In this document: piece by piece, positions 27,255-36,197 of the stretch
Numbering within the stretch: position 1 is the stretch's first letter
Layout: every line of letters starts with the position of its first letter
Assembly (NCBI RefSeq): GCF_003063625.1
Contig: NZ_CP026604.1
Span: 4,938,065-5,002,064 of the forward strand
Direction of reading: 5' to 3'
DNA from: Saccharobesus litoralis
GTDB taxonomy: Bacteria > Pseudomonadota > Gammaproteobacteria > Enterobacterales > Alteromonadaceae
Length of the DNA stretch: 64,000 nucleotides
The notes under the pieces: generated by a model
Database searches by the model: none
The model's input: the letters and a program-made list of their open reading frames with translations, nothing else
What the model was told of the DNA's origin: nothing
Made by a program: the position numbers and the translations under genes

Positions 27255-28733
27255 CCAATGCCATTAAGTTAACGATTTTTAGTCGGATTTTTAGTCGATT
27301 GGGCTTCGCAAGCTCAGCGCTAACCAACGTTAATTTAAGAAAAGGTGAATGCTGGGGGCAAAAATATGGTAAAATAAGTGCTTAATAATTCGATGATTTT
27401 TTTGAAAAAAACGGTTGATCTAATGACACTTATCCCGCAAGAAAATTGTTCAAAATATAGCCAATCTGATAAACAACCCTGAGTTTATTGCTCGTTATAA
27501 GTCTTCTCCTAAAGATTTTACTCGTAATCGTTCGTTAACCTTCAGTCACCTTGTCTCTTTTCTGCTGAATTTTGTAAAAGGCTCTGCTGCACAAGAGCTC
27601 GATAACTTTTTTGATATCATTGAGCAAATCAATGGTACTTATTCTCACGTAACCGCTTCGGCTTTCACGCAAGCAAGAAAAAAGCTCGACCCCTCGGTGT
27701 TCGTTGAATTAAACCGCGTGTTAGTTAACCAATATAGTCAACATTGCCGTCAACGGTGGCATGGGTTTCGCTTACTCGCTGTTGATGGTTCAACTGTCAA
27801 TCTCCCTGCAACAAAGGAACTGAAAGCCCATTACAATCCAACAGATGAAAGTCGAAAGAGACCCTTAGCCCGCCTGTCTCAGCTCTACGATATCAGTCAT
27901 CGAATGACGATTGACGCGTGTATTGAGGGACATCACACAGATGAACGCACGATGGCGCTGTCACATTTACCGCATACTCAGCAAGGTGATTTGGTTATCT
28001 ATGATAGAGGTTACCCAGCGTTCTATATGTTTGCTTATCATCGTCATATCGGTGTCGATTTCTGCATGCGGACGCTTTCCAACTATAACACTCAAGTTCA
28101 AAACTTCATTCAATCTGATGAGAAAGAAGAAATGGTTGAATTGCACCCGAATCGGTTTGCCATCCAGCGTTGTAAGGAGCTGGGGGTATCAATAGCACCG
28201 CTCAAGGTGAGATTAGTCAGAGTGCCACTATCAAGTGGTGAAACGGAGGTGTTAATGACGTCAGTCGATGAAGACAGATTGCCTTATGAAGAATTTCAAC
28301 CCTTATATCACAAGCGTTGGGGTGTTGAAGAAGATTACAAAATCATGAAAAGTCGACTTCAAATCGAGCAATTCTCTGGGAAGTCACAGGTCGCTATCGA
28401 GCAAGATTTCTATGCAAAAGTCTTAAGTAAAAATATCACCAGCCTTTTCGTCAACGAAGCGCAGAGTACGATTGATGAAACGTTAGCGCATCGCAAGCGG
28501 CGCTATCAAATCAACTTCACAGCGGCCCTTAGTGTAATGAAGCAAAACATAATTGTGCTACTTCAACTAAAAGACATCACGTTGAAGATAAACAAACTAA
28601 TATCTAAAATGCTCCGGCATACCAACGCTATCAGACCAGGCCGCTCTTTTGTTAGAAACGTTAAATTGGGAGCCAAGCATCATATGAATTATAAGCGGCC
28701 TAACTAGGCAAAGGCTTAACTTAATGACATTGG
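27255..28733 (+). mobile_element. Complete IS4-family insertion sequence, 1479 bp
   Basis: Terminal inverted repeats: the left end CCAATGCCATTAAGTTAA and the right end (read inward) CCAATGTCATTAAGTTAA differ at one position. An 8-bp target duplication CATAAATG flanks it at 27247-27254 and 28734-28741. It has inserted into the GCAAGCATAAATGCTCGCC repeat that starts the second 145-bp unit. It carries one transposase gene with an early frameshift. Confidence 0.93.
27423..28707 (+). pseudogene. IS4-family transposase with N-terminal frameshift
   Basis: ATG 27423 starts MTLIPQE, but the frame then shifts at the A-run 27442-27445 and stops at about 27480. Removing one A restores a continuous protein (ATTGTTCAAAATATAGCC...) running to 28707, some 427 residues. 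Catalytic features are intact downstream: LAVDGSTVN, VIYDRGYP, and the signature Y-(2)-R-(3)-E-(6)-K in YHKRWGVEEDYKIMK. A start at GTG 27697 would cut off about 90 residues. It is inactive unless the base is a sequencing error or ribosomes slip at the A-run. Confidence 0.88.
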
Positions 28734-28912
28734 CATAAATGCTCGCCTACTTTGTAGGGTTGAATTCATTCGTCCAACACATGTTTTATGATTAAGCCTT
28801 AGTTGCCACTGCCAAATTAGGTGAGGAAGAACGGAATGTACGCATACTGTTAGGGCGTATATTTGGCAAGTTCGCAAGCATAAAAACTCGCCTTGTTATA
28901 TCTATAGTCAAA
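28734..28912. repeat. Target duplication, rest of the second 145-bp unit and a third partial repeat
   Basis: 28734-28741 is the IS target duplication. 28742-28873 completes unit 2 with a GTAGG hairpin at 28754-28777, and 28874-28892 is a variant of the 19-bp repeat. No coding potential seen. Confidence 0.7.
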
Positions 28913-29078
28913 GCGATCAGGTTTTAGGGGAAGCCGTCAAGCTTCGAATCCCCATGAGCATATGCTCTATTATGTGATTGGGGTTGCCTAAAGGGATTTA
29001 GGTAGTAGGACGACGCAGGAGCCAAAGTCGAGAGTAAGCGCAGACAATGAACCATAAAGCTTGAGCGAGAAGACTATA
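28913..29078 (+). repeat. TATAGTC...GACTATA element, copy B
   Basis: 166 bp, nearly identical to copy A (6589-6765), with the same 7-bp terminal inverted repeats. It ends 1 bp before the stop of the gene at 29080. Confidence 0.75.
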
Positions 29079-29079
29079 T

Positions 29080-29406
29080 TCAGCGCTGCAAAAAATTATC
29101 AATTAATAAAGATAACTGCTCATGCATATGTTCCTCTAACGAGTCTAAATCTTTTTTAAATACGTCGATAAATTGTTCAGCCTTGGCTTTGTCGAGTTTC
29201 TTGCGTTGAATTTGGTATTCAAGCTCAGGTAAAGATTTATCGTAACGAGGAATAATGGCCCAGTTAACACACTCTGAGTCGATGCTGCGCAGTGATTTAT
29301 TAGCGTACTGACAAAAGTCTTCTATATGATCTTTGCCAGTCGGCCCGAGACAACCGGGTTCAAGTCGGTAAATAACCGTTAATTTTTCATGTACGGAAAG
29401 CACCAT
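29080..29406 (-). CDS. Hypothetical protein, 108 aa
   Basis: Not recognised. It is predicted soluble and mostly helical: an N-terminal segment VHEKLTVIYRLEPGCLGPTG with possible beta strands, then a charged helical half (QRKKLDKAKAEQFIDVFKKD) that could form a coiled coil. Three cysteines at about 19, 32 and 47 are not in a known metal motif. The start is supported by the sequence quality of the frame rather than by a ribosome site. The stop abuts repeat copy B, and the DUF481 gene lies about 100 bp downstream of its start. Confidence 0.55.
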   Translation of the reverse strand: MVLSVHEKLTVIYRLEPGCLGPTGKDHIEDFCQYANKSLRSIDSECVNWAIIPRYDKSLPELEYQIQRKKLDKAKAEQFIDVFKKDLDSLEEHMHEQLSLLIDNFLQR

Positions 29407-29511
29407 TAGTCACACTCTAAAATGAAAAGCTAACTTATAGTATTTACGATTTTGAGATTTTTTCTAATTTTGTGGCTGATTAACTTCTTGAACTCAACTA
29501 ATAGTCGAAAT

Positions 29512-30663
29512 TTAAAAGGTATAAACCAAGGTTGCGCCTGTGGTTCTGTCGGTTTTTTCAAATCCTTCCGCGACATCTGAGTTGTGCACAAACTTAATCG
29601 ATGCTTTAAGGGCCAAAGAGCCGTTAATTTTCGATGTAATCGCGGTTTCAGAAATGGTTTTAGTATTATCTTCGGCATTACCCTCTATGGTTAAGTGTTG
29701 CTTAAAATAAGCTGTTTCACTCAGTTTACGTTCATATTTAGCCGCCGAGAATAATTGAAAATAATCGTCAGATATAATTTGTTGTTCAGGTTTACCTTTA
29801 TTTTCGATCGCGGCTTCAAATGCGATACCCGGACCAACAGATATATCCAAAAACGAATCGTCTGAACGCAATAAACGGGTGTTGTAACCTATCGAGATAG
29901 AAGCTTGATAATCAAAACTAGAGAAGCGGTTTTCTGAATACGCCATACGGCCAAAAACAGCTTGGTTTTTATCTGTGTAACCTTTGTAGTTACTTTGTAC
30001 TGCAATATTATAGCGATGGGCTGTTGTTTGTTTATAAGACTCTTTAACGTTGTTACCATTTAAATCAACAACAATAGCACCTTGATCATCACGCTTGTCG
30101 CGTTCTTTTTCATCTTTTTTATACAGCAAGTCAAAATCTAATGATGTTCGAAATAGATTACCATCCCATTCAAAGTCAGTTTTAAACTTAATTAAGGAGC
30201 CTGTGTTATTACCTGAGGTATCAGTAACCCCTAACTCGGCAGACGCTCGCCAAGGTAAATCCGTAAATTTATTTTGAAAAGCACTGTTTTTCGGTTTTGG
30301 TTTTGTTTGAGTTTTCTTAGGTGCTTTAGAAGGTGCCTTAACCACGCTAGCTTTGGTACTGGCTTTAGTTGTTGTTTTAGAGGCTGATGCTAGCGGTAAG
30401 TCAGCTAATTTAGCACACTCTTCCAGAATGGTTTTTTGAGAATTCGTTTGCTCTTGGCTTTCTTGCTCTTGAGAGTCCGCATATAGCTTTATACAAGCCG
30501 CATAAGCTTGTAATTTTTCGCTGGTGTATTCAGTGTTATCTGTTTTGGTTTCTGTATCTTTAGGTGCTACCGCGTTTTTTGCAGCTACAGTCTGATTTAG
30601 CACTAAAGCAATAAACGACATACAACATAAAAGTTTAGATAAATACACTACCATCACCAACAA
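29512..30663 (-). CDS. DUF481 family outer-membrane protein
   Basis: 383 residues. Signal peptide (LLCCMSFIALVLNQTVAA), then a low-complexity Ser/Thr/Lys linker (about 100-135; TKASTKASVVKAPSKAP), then a beta-rich domain of amphipathic strands ending in Phe, as expected for an outer-membrane barrel. The ending (DRTTGATLVYTF) and alternation match the DUF481/YdiY salt-induced family. The N-terminal linker of about 100 residues is longer than in simple members. Two starts (30663, 30654) are possible; the choice does not affect the signal peptide. Confidence 0.75.
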   Translation of the reverse strand: MLVMVVYLSKLLCCMSFIALVLNQTVAAKNAVAPKDTETKTDNTEYTSEKLQAYAACIKLYADSQEQESQEQTNSQKTILEECAKLADLPLASASKTTTKASTKASVVKAPSKAPKKTQTKPKPKNSAFQNKFTDLPWRASAELGVTDTSGNNTGSLIKFKTDFEWDGNLFRTSLDFDLLYKKDEKERDKRDDQGAIVVDLNGNNVKESYKQTTAHRYNIAVQSNYKGYTDKNQAVFGRMAYSENRFSSFDYQASISIGYNTRLLRSDDSFLDISVGPGIAFEAAIENKGKPEQQIISDDYFQLFSAAKYERKLSETAYFKQHLTIEGNAEDNTKTISETAITSKINGSLALKASIKFVHNSDVAEGFEKTDRTTGATLVYTF

Positions 30664-31086
30664 ACAGGGTTATAAAATAATCAGCTCCAAGGTTATTTTA
30701 AAAGATAACGCGGTTTTACACATAGAAGTTTATTAAAATTAGTCGCTATATAAGTATTACAATCAAAATTAGATAAAATATACAACTATATCCCAACACA
30801 ATATTTACACTTCGCTTTTATGCCCCCTCAACAAAAAAACTAAAAATACAATATATTGATATTTAAGCTCATTTATCGACAATTTCGTGCAAAAACATAC
30901 ATTAAATTGAATAGAAGACAATTTATGCTTTGTGTAATTAGTGAACGCAAGGACCAGACAGATTTTAAAAAAATACGGTTAAGTTTATTTTTTACATAAA
31001 AAAAGCTCGGCATAGCCGAGCTTTTTATTAGTTTTACTTACTAATCTTACTATAGGGGTTCTAAACCTCTATTTATAAACAATTAG
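30664..31086. other. Gene-free stretch between DUF481 and pgk
   Basis: AT-rich, no gene seen. It should hold the promoter of the DUF481 gene (near 30664-30760), but no clear boxes are visible. It contains the pgk terminator at 30998-31026. Confidence 0.5.
30998..31026 (-). terminator. Intrinsic terminator downstream of pgk
   Basis: AAAAAGCTCGGC-ATA-GCCGAGCTTTTT, a 12-bp stem with A- and T-runs on both sides. On the minus strand it ends the epd-pgk transcript after the repeat element, which is therefore in the 3' untranslated region. Confidence 0.88.
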
Positions 31087-31311
31087 TATAGTCTTCTCGC
31101 TCAGGTCTTATGGTTCATTGTCGGCGCTTACTCTCGACTTTGGCTCCTGCGTCGTCCTAACACCTAAATCCATTTAGGCGGCCCCAATCACATAGTAGAG
31201 CATATGTTCATGGGGTCTCGAAGCTTGACGGCTTTGCCTACATGGATGTAGGTACTTAGGTTTCGTCTGGAACTAGAAACCTGCCCCTAAAACCAGATCG
31301 CTTTGACTATA
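31087..31311 (-). repeat. TATAGTC...GACTATA element, copy C, with insertion
   Basis: 225-bp copy in inverted orientation, directly after the pgk stop. Relative to copy A it carries an extra segment of about 45 bp (about 31245-31287) containing a GTAGG-like motif. The termini are intact. Confidence 0.75.
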
Positions 31312-31319
31312 GTTAGCGA

Positions 31320-32498
31320 TTAAGCTTCTTTAGCGCGCTGTTCTAAAATTTCAACGGCTGGTAATACTTTACCTTCAACGAATTCTAAGAATGCGCCACC
31401 ACCGGTAGAGATATAAGAAACATCGTCTGCTAAATCAAATTTGTCGATAGCCGCTAGTGTGTCACCACCACCAGCAATAGAGAAACCTTCGCTCTCAGCA
31501 ATCGCACGAGCAACCACTTCTGTACCTTTAGCAAACGCATCAAATTCAAATACACCACATGGACCATTCCAAAGAATAGTTTTTGCACCCTTGATGATTT
31601 CAGCCGCGCGAGCAGCTGATTTAGGGCCGTAGTCGATGATTTCTTCATCGTCTTGAATTTCGTTTGGTAATTTAACTTCTGTTTTAGAGTTATGATTCCA
31701 GTCACTAAACCCTTCTTTAGTCGTCGTTACGTCTTGTGCAAAAACCACTTCAGTTTCTTTGCATAAACGCTGCGCTTCTGGGATTAGGTCTTCTTCATAT
31801 AATGAGTTACCCACATTGTTACCAGCAGAAGCAACAAATGTATTTGAAATACCACCACCAACAACTAAGGTATCAGCAATTTTCGATAACGCATCTAATA
31901 CAGTTAGTTTAGTTGATACTTTTGAACCACCAACGATAGCAACTAATGGACGCTCAGGGTTATCAAGCGCTTTAGCTAATGCTGCTAATTCACCCGCTAA
32001 CAAAGGACCCGCACAAGCAACAGGTGCAAATTTAGCTACACCATGAGTTGAAGCTTGAGCACGGTGCGCTGTACCGAAGGCATCGTTGACAAAAACGTCA
32101 CAAAGCGCTGCTAATTTTTTAGATAAGGCTTCATCATTTTTCTTCTCACCTACGTTGAAACGTACGTTTTCGAAAATAGCCACTTCACCCGCTTTTGCTT
32201 CGTAACCATCAAGGTAATCAGAAACAAGTTTAACTGGGGCATCAATTGCTTTGGCAATGTAATCAACTACAGGTTGTAATGATGCTGCAGCATCAAATTC
32301 ACCTTCGGTTGGACGACCTAGGTGCGACATAACCATAACAGCTGCGCCCTGCTCTAAAGCCAACTTGATGGTCGGTAATGACGCTTCAATACGTACCGCA
32401 CTGGTGATCTCGCTACCATCTAATGGAACATTAAGATCTTGACGGATAAGTACTTTTTTACCGTTTAGGTCTAAATCAGTCATTTTGATTACTGACAT
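31320..32498 (-). CDS. pgk: Phosphoglycerate kinase
   Basis: Glycolytic ATP-forming step, cytoplasmic. 392 residues, near the usual 387. N-terminal [12 protein letters not shown] and SHLGRPTEG bind the phosphoglycerate side; the C-terminal nucleotide domain includes GGSKVSTKL and [12 protein letters not shown]. An AGAAGGAAAG ribosome site stands before ATG 32498. It lies 34 bp after epd in the same direction, the conserved epd-pgk arrangement; fba does not follow here. Confidence 0.96.
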   Translation of the reverse strand: MSVIKMTDLDLNGKKVLIRQDLNVPLDGSEITSAVRIEASLPTIKLALEQGAAVMVMSHLGRPTEGEFDAAASLQPVVDYIAKAIDAPVKLVSDYLDGYEAKAGEVAIFENVRFNVGEKKNDEALSKKLAALCDVFVNDAFGTAHRAQASTHGVAKFAPVACAGPLLAGELAALAKALDNPERPLVAIVGGSKVSTKLTVLDALSKIADTLVVGGGISNTFVASAGNNVGNSLYEEDLIPEAQRLCKETEVVFAQDVTTTKEGFSDWNHNSKTEVKLPNEIQDDEEIIDYGPKSAARAAEIIKGAKTILWNGPCGVFEFDAFAKGTEVVARAIAESEGFSIAGGGDTLAAIDKFDLADDVSYISTGGGAFLEFVEGKVLPAVEILEQRAKEA

Positions 32499-32532
32499 AT
32501 CACTTTCCTTCTAATGTGTGTATTTCACAATA

Positions 32533-33543
32533 CTATTTATTTTTAATCATGACTTGAGCAGTATCGAGCATACGGTTAGCAAACCCCCACTCGTTATCAC
32601 ACCAAGCTAATATTTTGACTAATCGTTTATGACTAACACGAGTTTGTGTGCCATCGACAATCGAAGAACGTGGATCATGAGTAAAATCCACGGAAACCAA
32701 AGGTTGTTCGGTGTAGCCCAGTACACCACTAAATTGCTGCTGAGCTGCCTGTTTGAGTGCTTTATTCACTAAGTTAATTGTCACATCTTGAGCTAAGGTT
32801 ACACTTAAATCCATAGCCGTAACATTGGTGGTGGGTACACGCACGGCTATAGCCTCAAAGCGTTCAGCTAAATGGGGCAATATACGCTCAATACCGGCAG
32901 CTAATCGTGTATCAACAGGAATAATAGACTGACTTGCAGCCCGCGTGAGCCGTAAGTCATCATGATAGGCATCAATCACTTGCTGATCATTCATTGACGA
33001 GTGAATAGTTGTGATGGTGCCGGACTCAACGCCAAAAGCATCATCCAAAGCTTTAATGACAGGTACTATGCAATTAGTGGTACAAGAACCATTAGAAACA
33101 ATCCTATGGCTTGTTTCTAATGAATCCTGATTAACGCCGTAAATAATAGTGTTATCAACATGGGAATCCGCTGGATGAGAAAACAATACTTTGGTTGCAC
33201 CCGCTCGAATATGTAAAAAGCCCTCTTCGAAGGTTTTATACGCCCCTGTACATTCAAACACAACATCAATGCCAAGATTATCCCAAGGTAGTTGATCTAC
33301 GCGCCTTTCGCTTAATAGGTAAACCGTTCGACCATCTACTTTTAAACGCTCACCTTCCACTTCGACTGGATAGCTGAAACGACCATGTGTGGAATCAAAT
33401 TGCAATAAATGGGCAATGGCTTCAGGTGATGCAAGTTCATTTACCGCAACAACTTGGATCTTTTCTTGTAAGCCATTTTCATAAATAGCTCGAAAGATAC
33501 TGCGCCCGATACGGCCAAAACCATTAATAGCTATGCGTAAAAT
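32533..33543 (-). CDS. epd: Erythrose-4-phosphate dehydrogenase, apparent ATT start
   Basis: NAD-dependent dehydrogenase of the GapA family, for pyridoxal-phosphate synthesis. 336 residues (E. coli 339). NAD fold [11 protein letters not shown] begins at residue 6; catalytic Cys154 is in [28 protein letters not shown] and the [14 protein letters not shown] end are Epd-like rather than GAPDH-like. No ATG, GTG or TTG occurs between the upstream in-frame TGA and INGFGRIG. The only good start is ATT at 33541-33543, 6 nt after GAGGGA; it aligns with Met1 of the ML-K-VAINGFGR form known in Vibrio. AUU starts are rare and known from infC. Confidence 0.88.
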   Translation of the reverse strand: MLRIAINGFGRIGRSIFRAIYENGLQEKIQVVAVNELASPEAIAHLLQFDSTHGRFSYPVEVEGERLKVDGRTVYLLSERRVDQLPWDNLGIDVVFECTGAYKTFEEGFLHIRAGATKVLFSHPADSHVDNTIIYGVNQDSLETSHRIVSNGSCTTNCIVPVIKALDDAFGVESGTITTIHSSMNDQQVIDAYHDDLRLTRAASQSIIPVDTRLAAGIERILPHLAERFEAIAVRVPTTNVTAMDLSVTLAQDVTINLVNKALKQAAQQQFSGVLGYTEQPLVSVDFTHDPRSSIVDGTQTRVSHKRLVKILAWCDNEWGFANRMLDTAQVMIKNK

Positions 33544-33641
33544 AGTGGTTCCCTCAATACAAAGTCATGCTGAAACTAAAGTTAAATAGATGACCAACAC
33601 TAATATTTGGCAAAACAAATATAAAATCAACTTACATTAAT

Positions 33642-33671
33642 AAAAAAGCCGGTTTCATTACCGGCTTTTTT
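33642..33671 (-). terminator. Intrinsic terminator of tkt
   Basis: AAAAAAGCCGGT, 6-nt loop, ACCGGCTTTTTT: a 12-bp stem with T-run between tkt and epd on the minus strand. It implies epd has its own promoter in the 95 bp that follow. Confidence 0.88.
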
Positions 33672-33767
33672 CTAACTATAAATTGTAAGGCAATTTAAGT
33701 AACCAGAACAATAAGCTTTTATTATGCTGGCTATATACTTACAAAATTAACGTTGCATATAATTTTT

Positions 33768-33882
33768 AGGCAAAGCAATCGATCTTTAGGCAAAGCCGTC
33801 AAAGCTTCGAGGCCCCATGAGCTTAGCTTGCTAAGTGATTGGGGCGAGAAGCGACGACAATGCCGCATAAAATTTGATTGGG
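33768..33882 (+). repeat. Degenerate copy D of the TATAGTC element
   Basis: It shares the core (GCCGTCAA-AGCTTCGAG, CCCCATGAGC, GTGATTGGGG, GACAATG) with copies A and B but has lost the termini and middle part. It lies directly after the tkt stop. Confidence 0.6.
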
Positions 33883-33886
33883 AAGC

Positions 33887-35878
33887 CTAAAGAGCCTTAA
33901 CTTTGGCTACAACATTGTCAACCGTGAAACCAAAGTGTTTAAATAACTCGCCACCTGGTGCTGATTCACCAAATGTCGACATACCAACCACATCGCCGGC
34001 AAAACCAACATACTTCGCCCAGTAATCAACGTGTGCCGCTTCAATCGCCACGCGCTTAGTCACAGAACTTGGTAGTACTGACTCTTTGTATTCAGCGTCT
34101 TGTGCATCAAACACATCAGTCGAAGGCATAGATACAACATTAACTTTTACGCCATCTGCTGCTAACGCTTTCGCTGATTCAACTGCAAGTGCCACTTCTG
34201 AGCCTGTCGCGATTAAAATCACTTCTGGTGTCTCACCACAATCAACTAAGATGTATGCACCTTTTTTGATGTTTTGTACTTGCTCGGCACTGCGTGGTTG
34301 CGCAGGTAAACCTTGACGCGAGAAGATTAACGACGTTGGACCGTTACGACGCTCGACTGCGTGTTTCCAAGCCGTCGCTGCTTCAGTACCGTCCGCCGGA
34401 CGCCATGTCGACATGTTTGGTGTCATACGTAAGTTAGCCAATTGCTCTACCGGTTGGTGAGTTGGACCGTCTTCACCTTGACCAATTGAATCATGGGTGT
34501 AAACAAAGATGTTTTGAATACCCATTAACGCTGACATACGCACTGCGTTACGGGCGTATTCCATGAACATCATGAAAGTGGCACCGTAGTTGATGAAACC
34601 ACCGTGTAACGAGATACCATTCATGATACCGCTCATACCAAATTCACGTACACCGTAGAAGATGTAGTTACCGGCAGCGTCGTCTTGAATACCTTTTGAG
34701 CCAGACCATAAAGTTAGGTTTGAACCCGCTAAGTCAGCTGAGCCACCTAGCATTTCAGGTAATAACGCGCCGAAAGCTTCAATGGTGTTTTGCGAGGCTT
34801 TACGTGAAGCAATGTTTTCCGCTTTTTCTTGCGTCGCCGCAATGAAGGCATCTGCTTGCTCTGAGAAGTTTTCTGGTAAAGCTTTTTCGATAACACGACG
34901 TTTAAATTCAGCCGCTAATTCTGGGTACGCTGCTGCGTAAGCGTCAAACTTGGAATTCCACGCTGCTTCTAATTCTGCCCCTTTTGGCTTGCCATCCCAC
35001 TCGGCATACACGTCTGCTGGGATTTCAAACGGCGCATGTGGCCAGTTTAAGAATTCACGTGCAGCGGCGATTTCTTCATCACCTAGTGGTGCGCCGTGAC
35101 AATCGTGGCTACCTGATTTGTTAGGTGAACCAAAACCGATAATGGTTTTAGTACAAATCATGGTTGGCTTGTCTGTTACGCCTTTAGCTTCTTCAATAGC
35201 TGCGGCAATCGCTTCTGGGTTGTGACCATCTACATCAGCAATCACGTGCCAGCCGTAAGATTCAAAACGTGCTGGTACGTTCTCAGTGAACCAACCTTCT
35301 ACGTGACCGTCGATTGAGATACCGTTGTCATCCCAAAACGCCACTAACTTGCCTAGGCCTAACGTACCGGCTAATGAACAAGCTTCGTGAGAAATACCTT
35401 CCATTAAACAACCGTCGCCTAAGAAACAGTAAGTGAAATGGTCAACAATGTCGTGGCCGTCACGGTTAAATTGCGCCGCTAAGGTTTTTTCTGCAATCGC
35501 CATACCGACAGCGTTTGAGATACCGGCGCCTAATGGACCTGTGGTTGTCTCAACACCTTTGGTGTAACCGTACTCTGGGTGACCTGGCGTTTGTGAATGT
35601 AATTGACGGAATTGCTTTAATTCTTCAATCGGTAAGTCGTAACCCGATAAGTGAAGTAGTGAGTAAATAAGCATTGAACCATGGCCGTTTGATAACACAA
35701 AACGGTCGCGGTTAACAAAGTCTGGATTTGCTGGGTTGTGTTGTAAAAAATCGCCCCATAATACTTCGGCGATATCTGCCATACCCATTGGGGCACCTGG
35801 ATGGCCTGATTTAGCTTTTTGCACACCATCCATGCTTAAAGCACGAATTGCATTTGCGCGTTCTTGACGTGACGCCAT
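33887..35878 (-). CDS. tkt: Transketolase
   Basis: Thiamine-diphosphate enzyme of the pentose phosphate pathway, cytoplasmic. 663 residues, exactly the bacterial size. TPP-binding [15 protein letters not shown] (about 155) and substrate loop [18 protein letters not shown] (about 258-275) are present, as are the pyrimidine-domain block [12 protein letters not shown] and [20 protein letters not shown] (about 470-490). TAAGGAG stands 6 nt before the ATG. It is followed by a repeat and a terminator, then epd-pgk, so three sugar-phosphate genes are clustered but not strictly one operon. Confidence 0.97.
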   Translation of the reverse strand: MASRQERANAIRALSMDGVQKAKSGHPGAPMGMADIAEVLWGDFLQHNPANPDFVNRDRFVLSNGHGSMLIYSLLHLSGYDLPIEELKQFRQLHSQTPGHPEYGYTKGVETTTGPLGAGISNAVGMAIAEKTLAAQFNRDGHDIVDHFTYCFLGDGCLMEGISHEACSLAGTLGLGKLVAFWDDNGISIDGHVEGWFTENVPARFESYGWHVIADVDGHNPEAIAAAIEEAKGVTDKPTMICTKTIIGFGSPNKSGSHDCHGAPLGDEEIAAAREFLNWPHAPFEIPADVYAEWDGKPKGAELEAAWNSKFDAYAAAYPELAAEFKRRVIEKALPENFSEQADAFIAATQEKAENIASRKASQNTIEAFGALLPEMLGGSADLAGSNLTLWSGSKGIQDDAAGNYIFYGVREFGMSGIMNGISLHGGFINYGATFMMFMEYARNAVRMSALMGIQNIFVYTHDSIGQGEDGPTHQPVEQLANLRMTPNMSTWRPADGTEAATAWKHAVERRNGPTSLIFSRQGLPAQPRSAEQVQNIKKGAYILVDCGETPEVILIATGSEVALAVESAKALAADGVKVNVVSMPSTDVFDAQDAEYKESVLPSSVTKRVAIEAAHVDYWAKYVGFAGDVVGMSTFGESAPGGELFKHFGFTVDNVVAKVKAL

Positions 35879-36197
35879 GACAACTCCTTAAGTGTAATAG
35901 TTATTTTTCACTCAATATTTTTTAGTGTGTGATACTGAGTAAATCTTTCGTCTTTATTAATTAATGGGCTAGCCCCAAAATTGCGCGCTATTTTCGCTTA
36001 CCCGCCCTAAGTTAGCAAATAAATATATGCTATAGGTCATAGCGTAATTTCAGATGTAGGTCATATTTCTTATATAAATGACCAAACCCATTAGCGCACC
36101 ACGTTAGCTAGCATTAATACTGGAAAAACCAATTATAACCAGCGAAATTGCGGCTATCAGTTTTGATCTCCGACAATAAGATAATTTGATACAGCAA
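35879..36197. other. Gene-free stretch upstream of tkt
   Basis: It should hold the tkt promoter. On the minus strand ATGACCTA occurs twice, 24 bp apart (about 36031-36070), perhaps a pair of operator half-sites. Nothing else is recognised. Confidence 0.4.

Noticed and set aside
27423-27490. Programmed frameshift in the IS transposase
   Set aside because: IS4-family elements are not known for it, and the shift lies at codon 8 with no slippery heptamer; simple mutation is preferred.
36031-36070. Direct repeat ATGACCTA upstream of tkt as a known regulator site
   Set aside because: The 24-bp spacing fits no regulator I can name; it is noted only in the intergenic entry.
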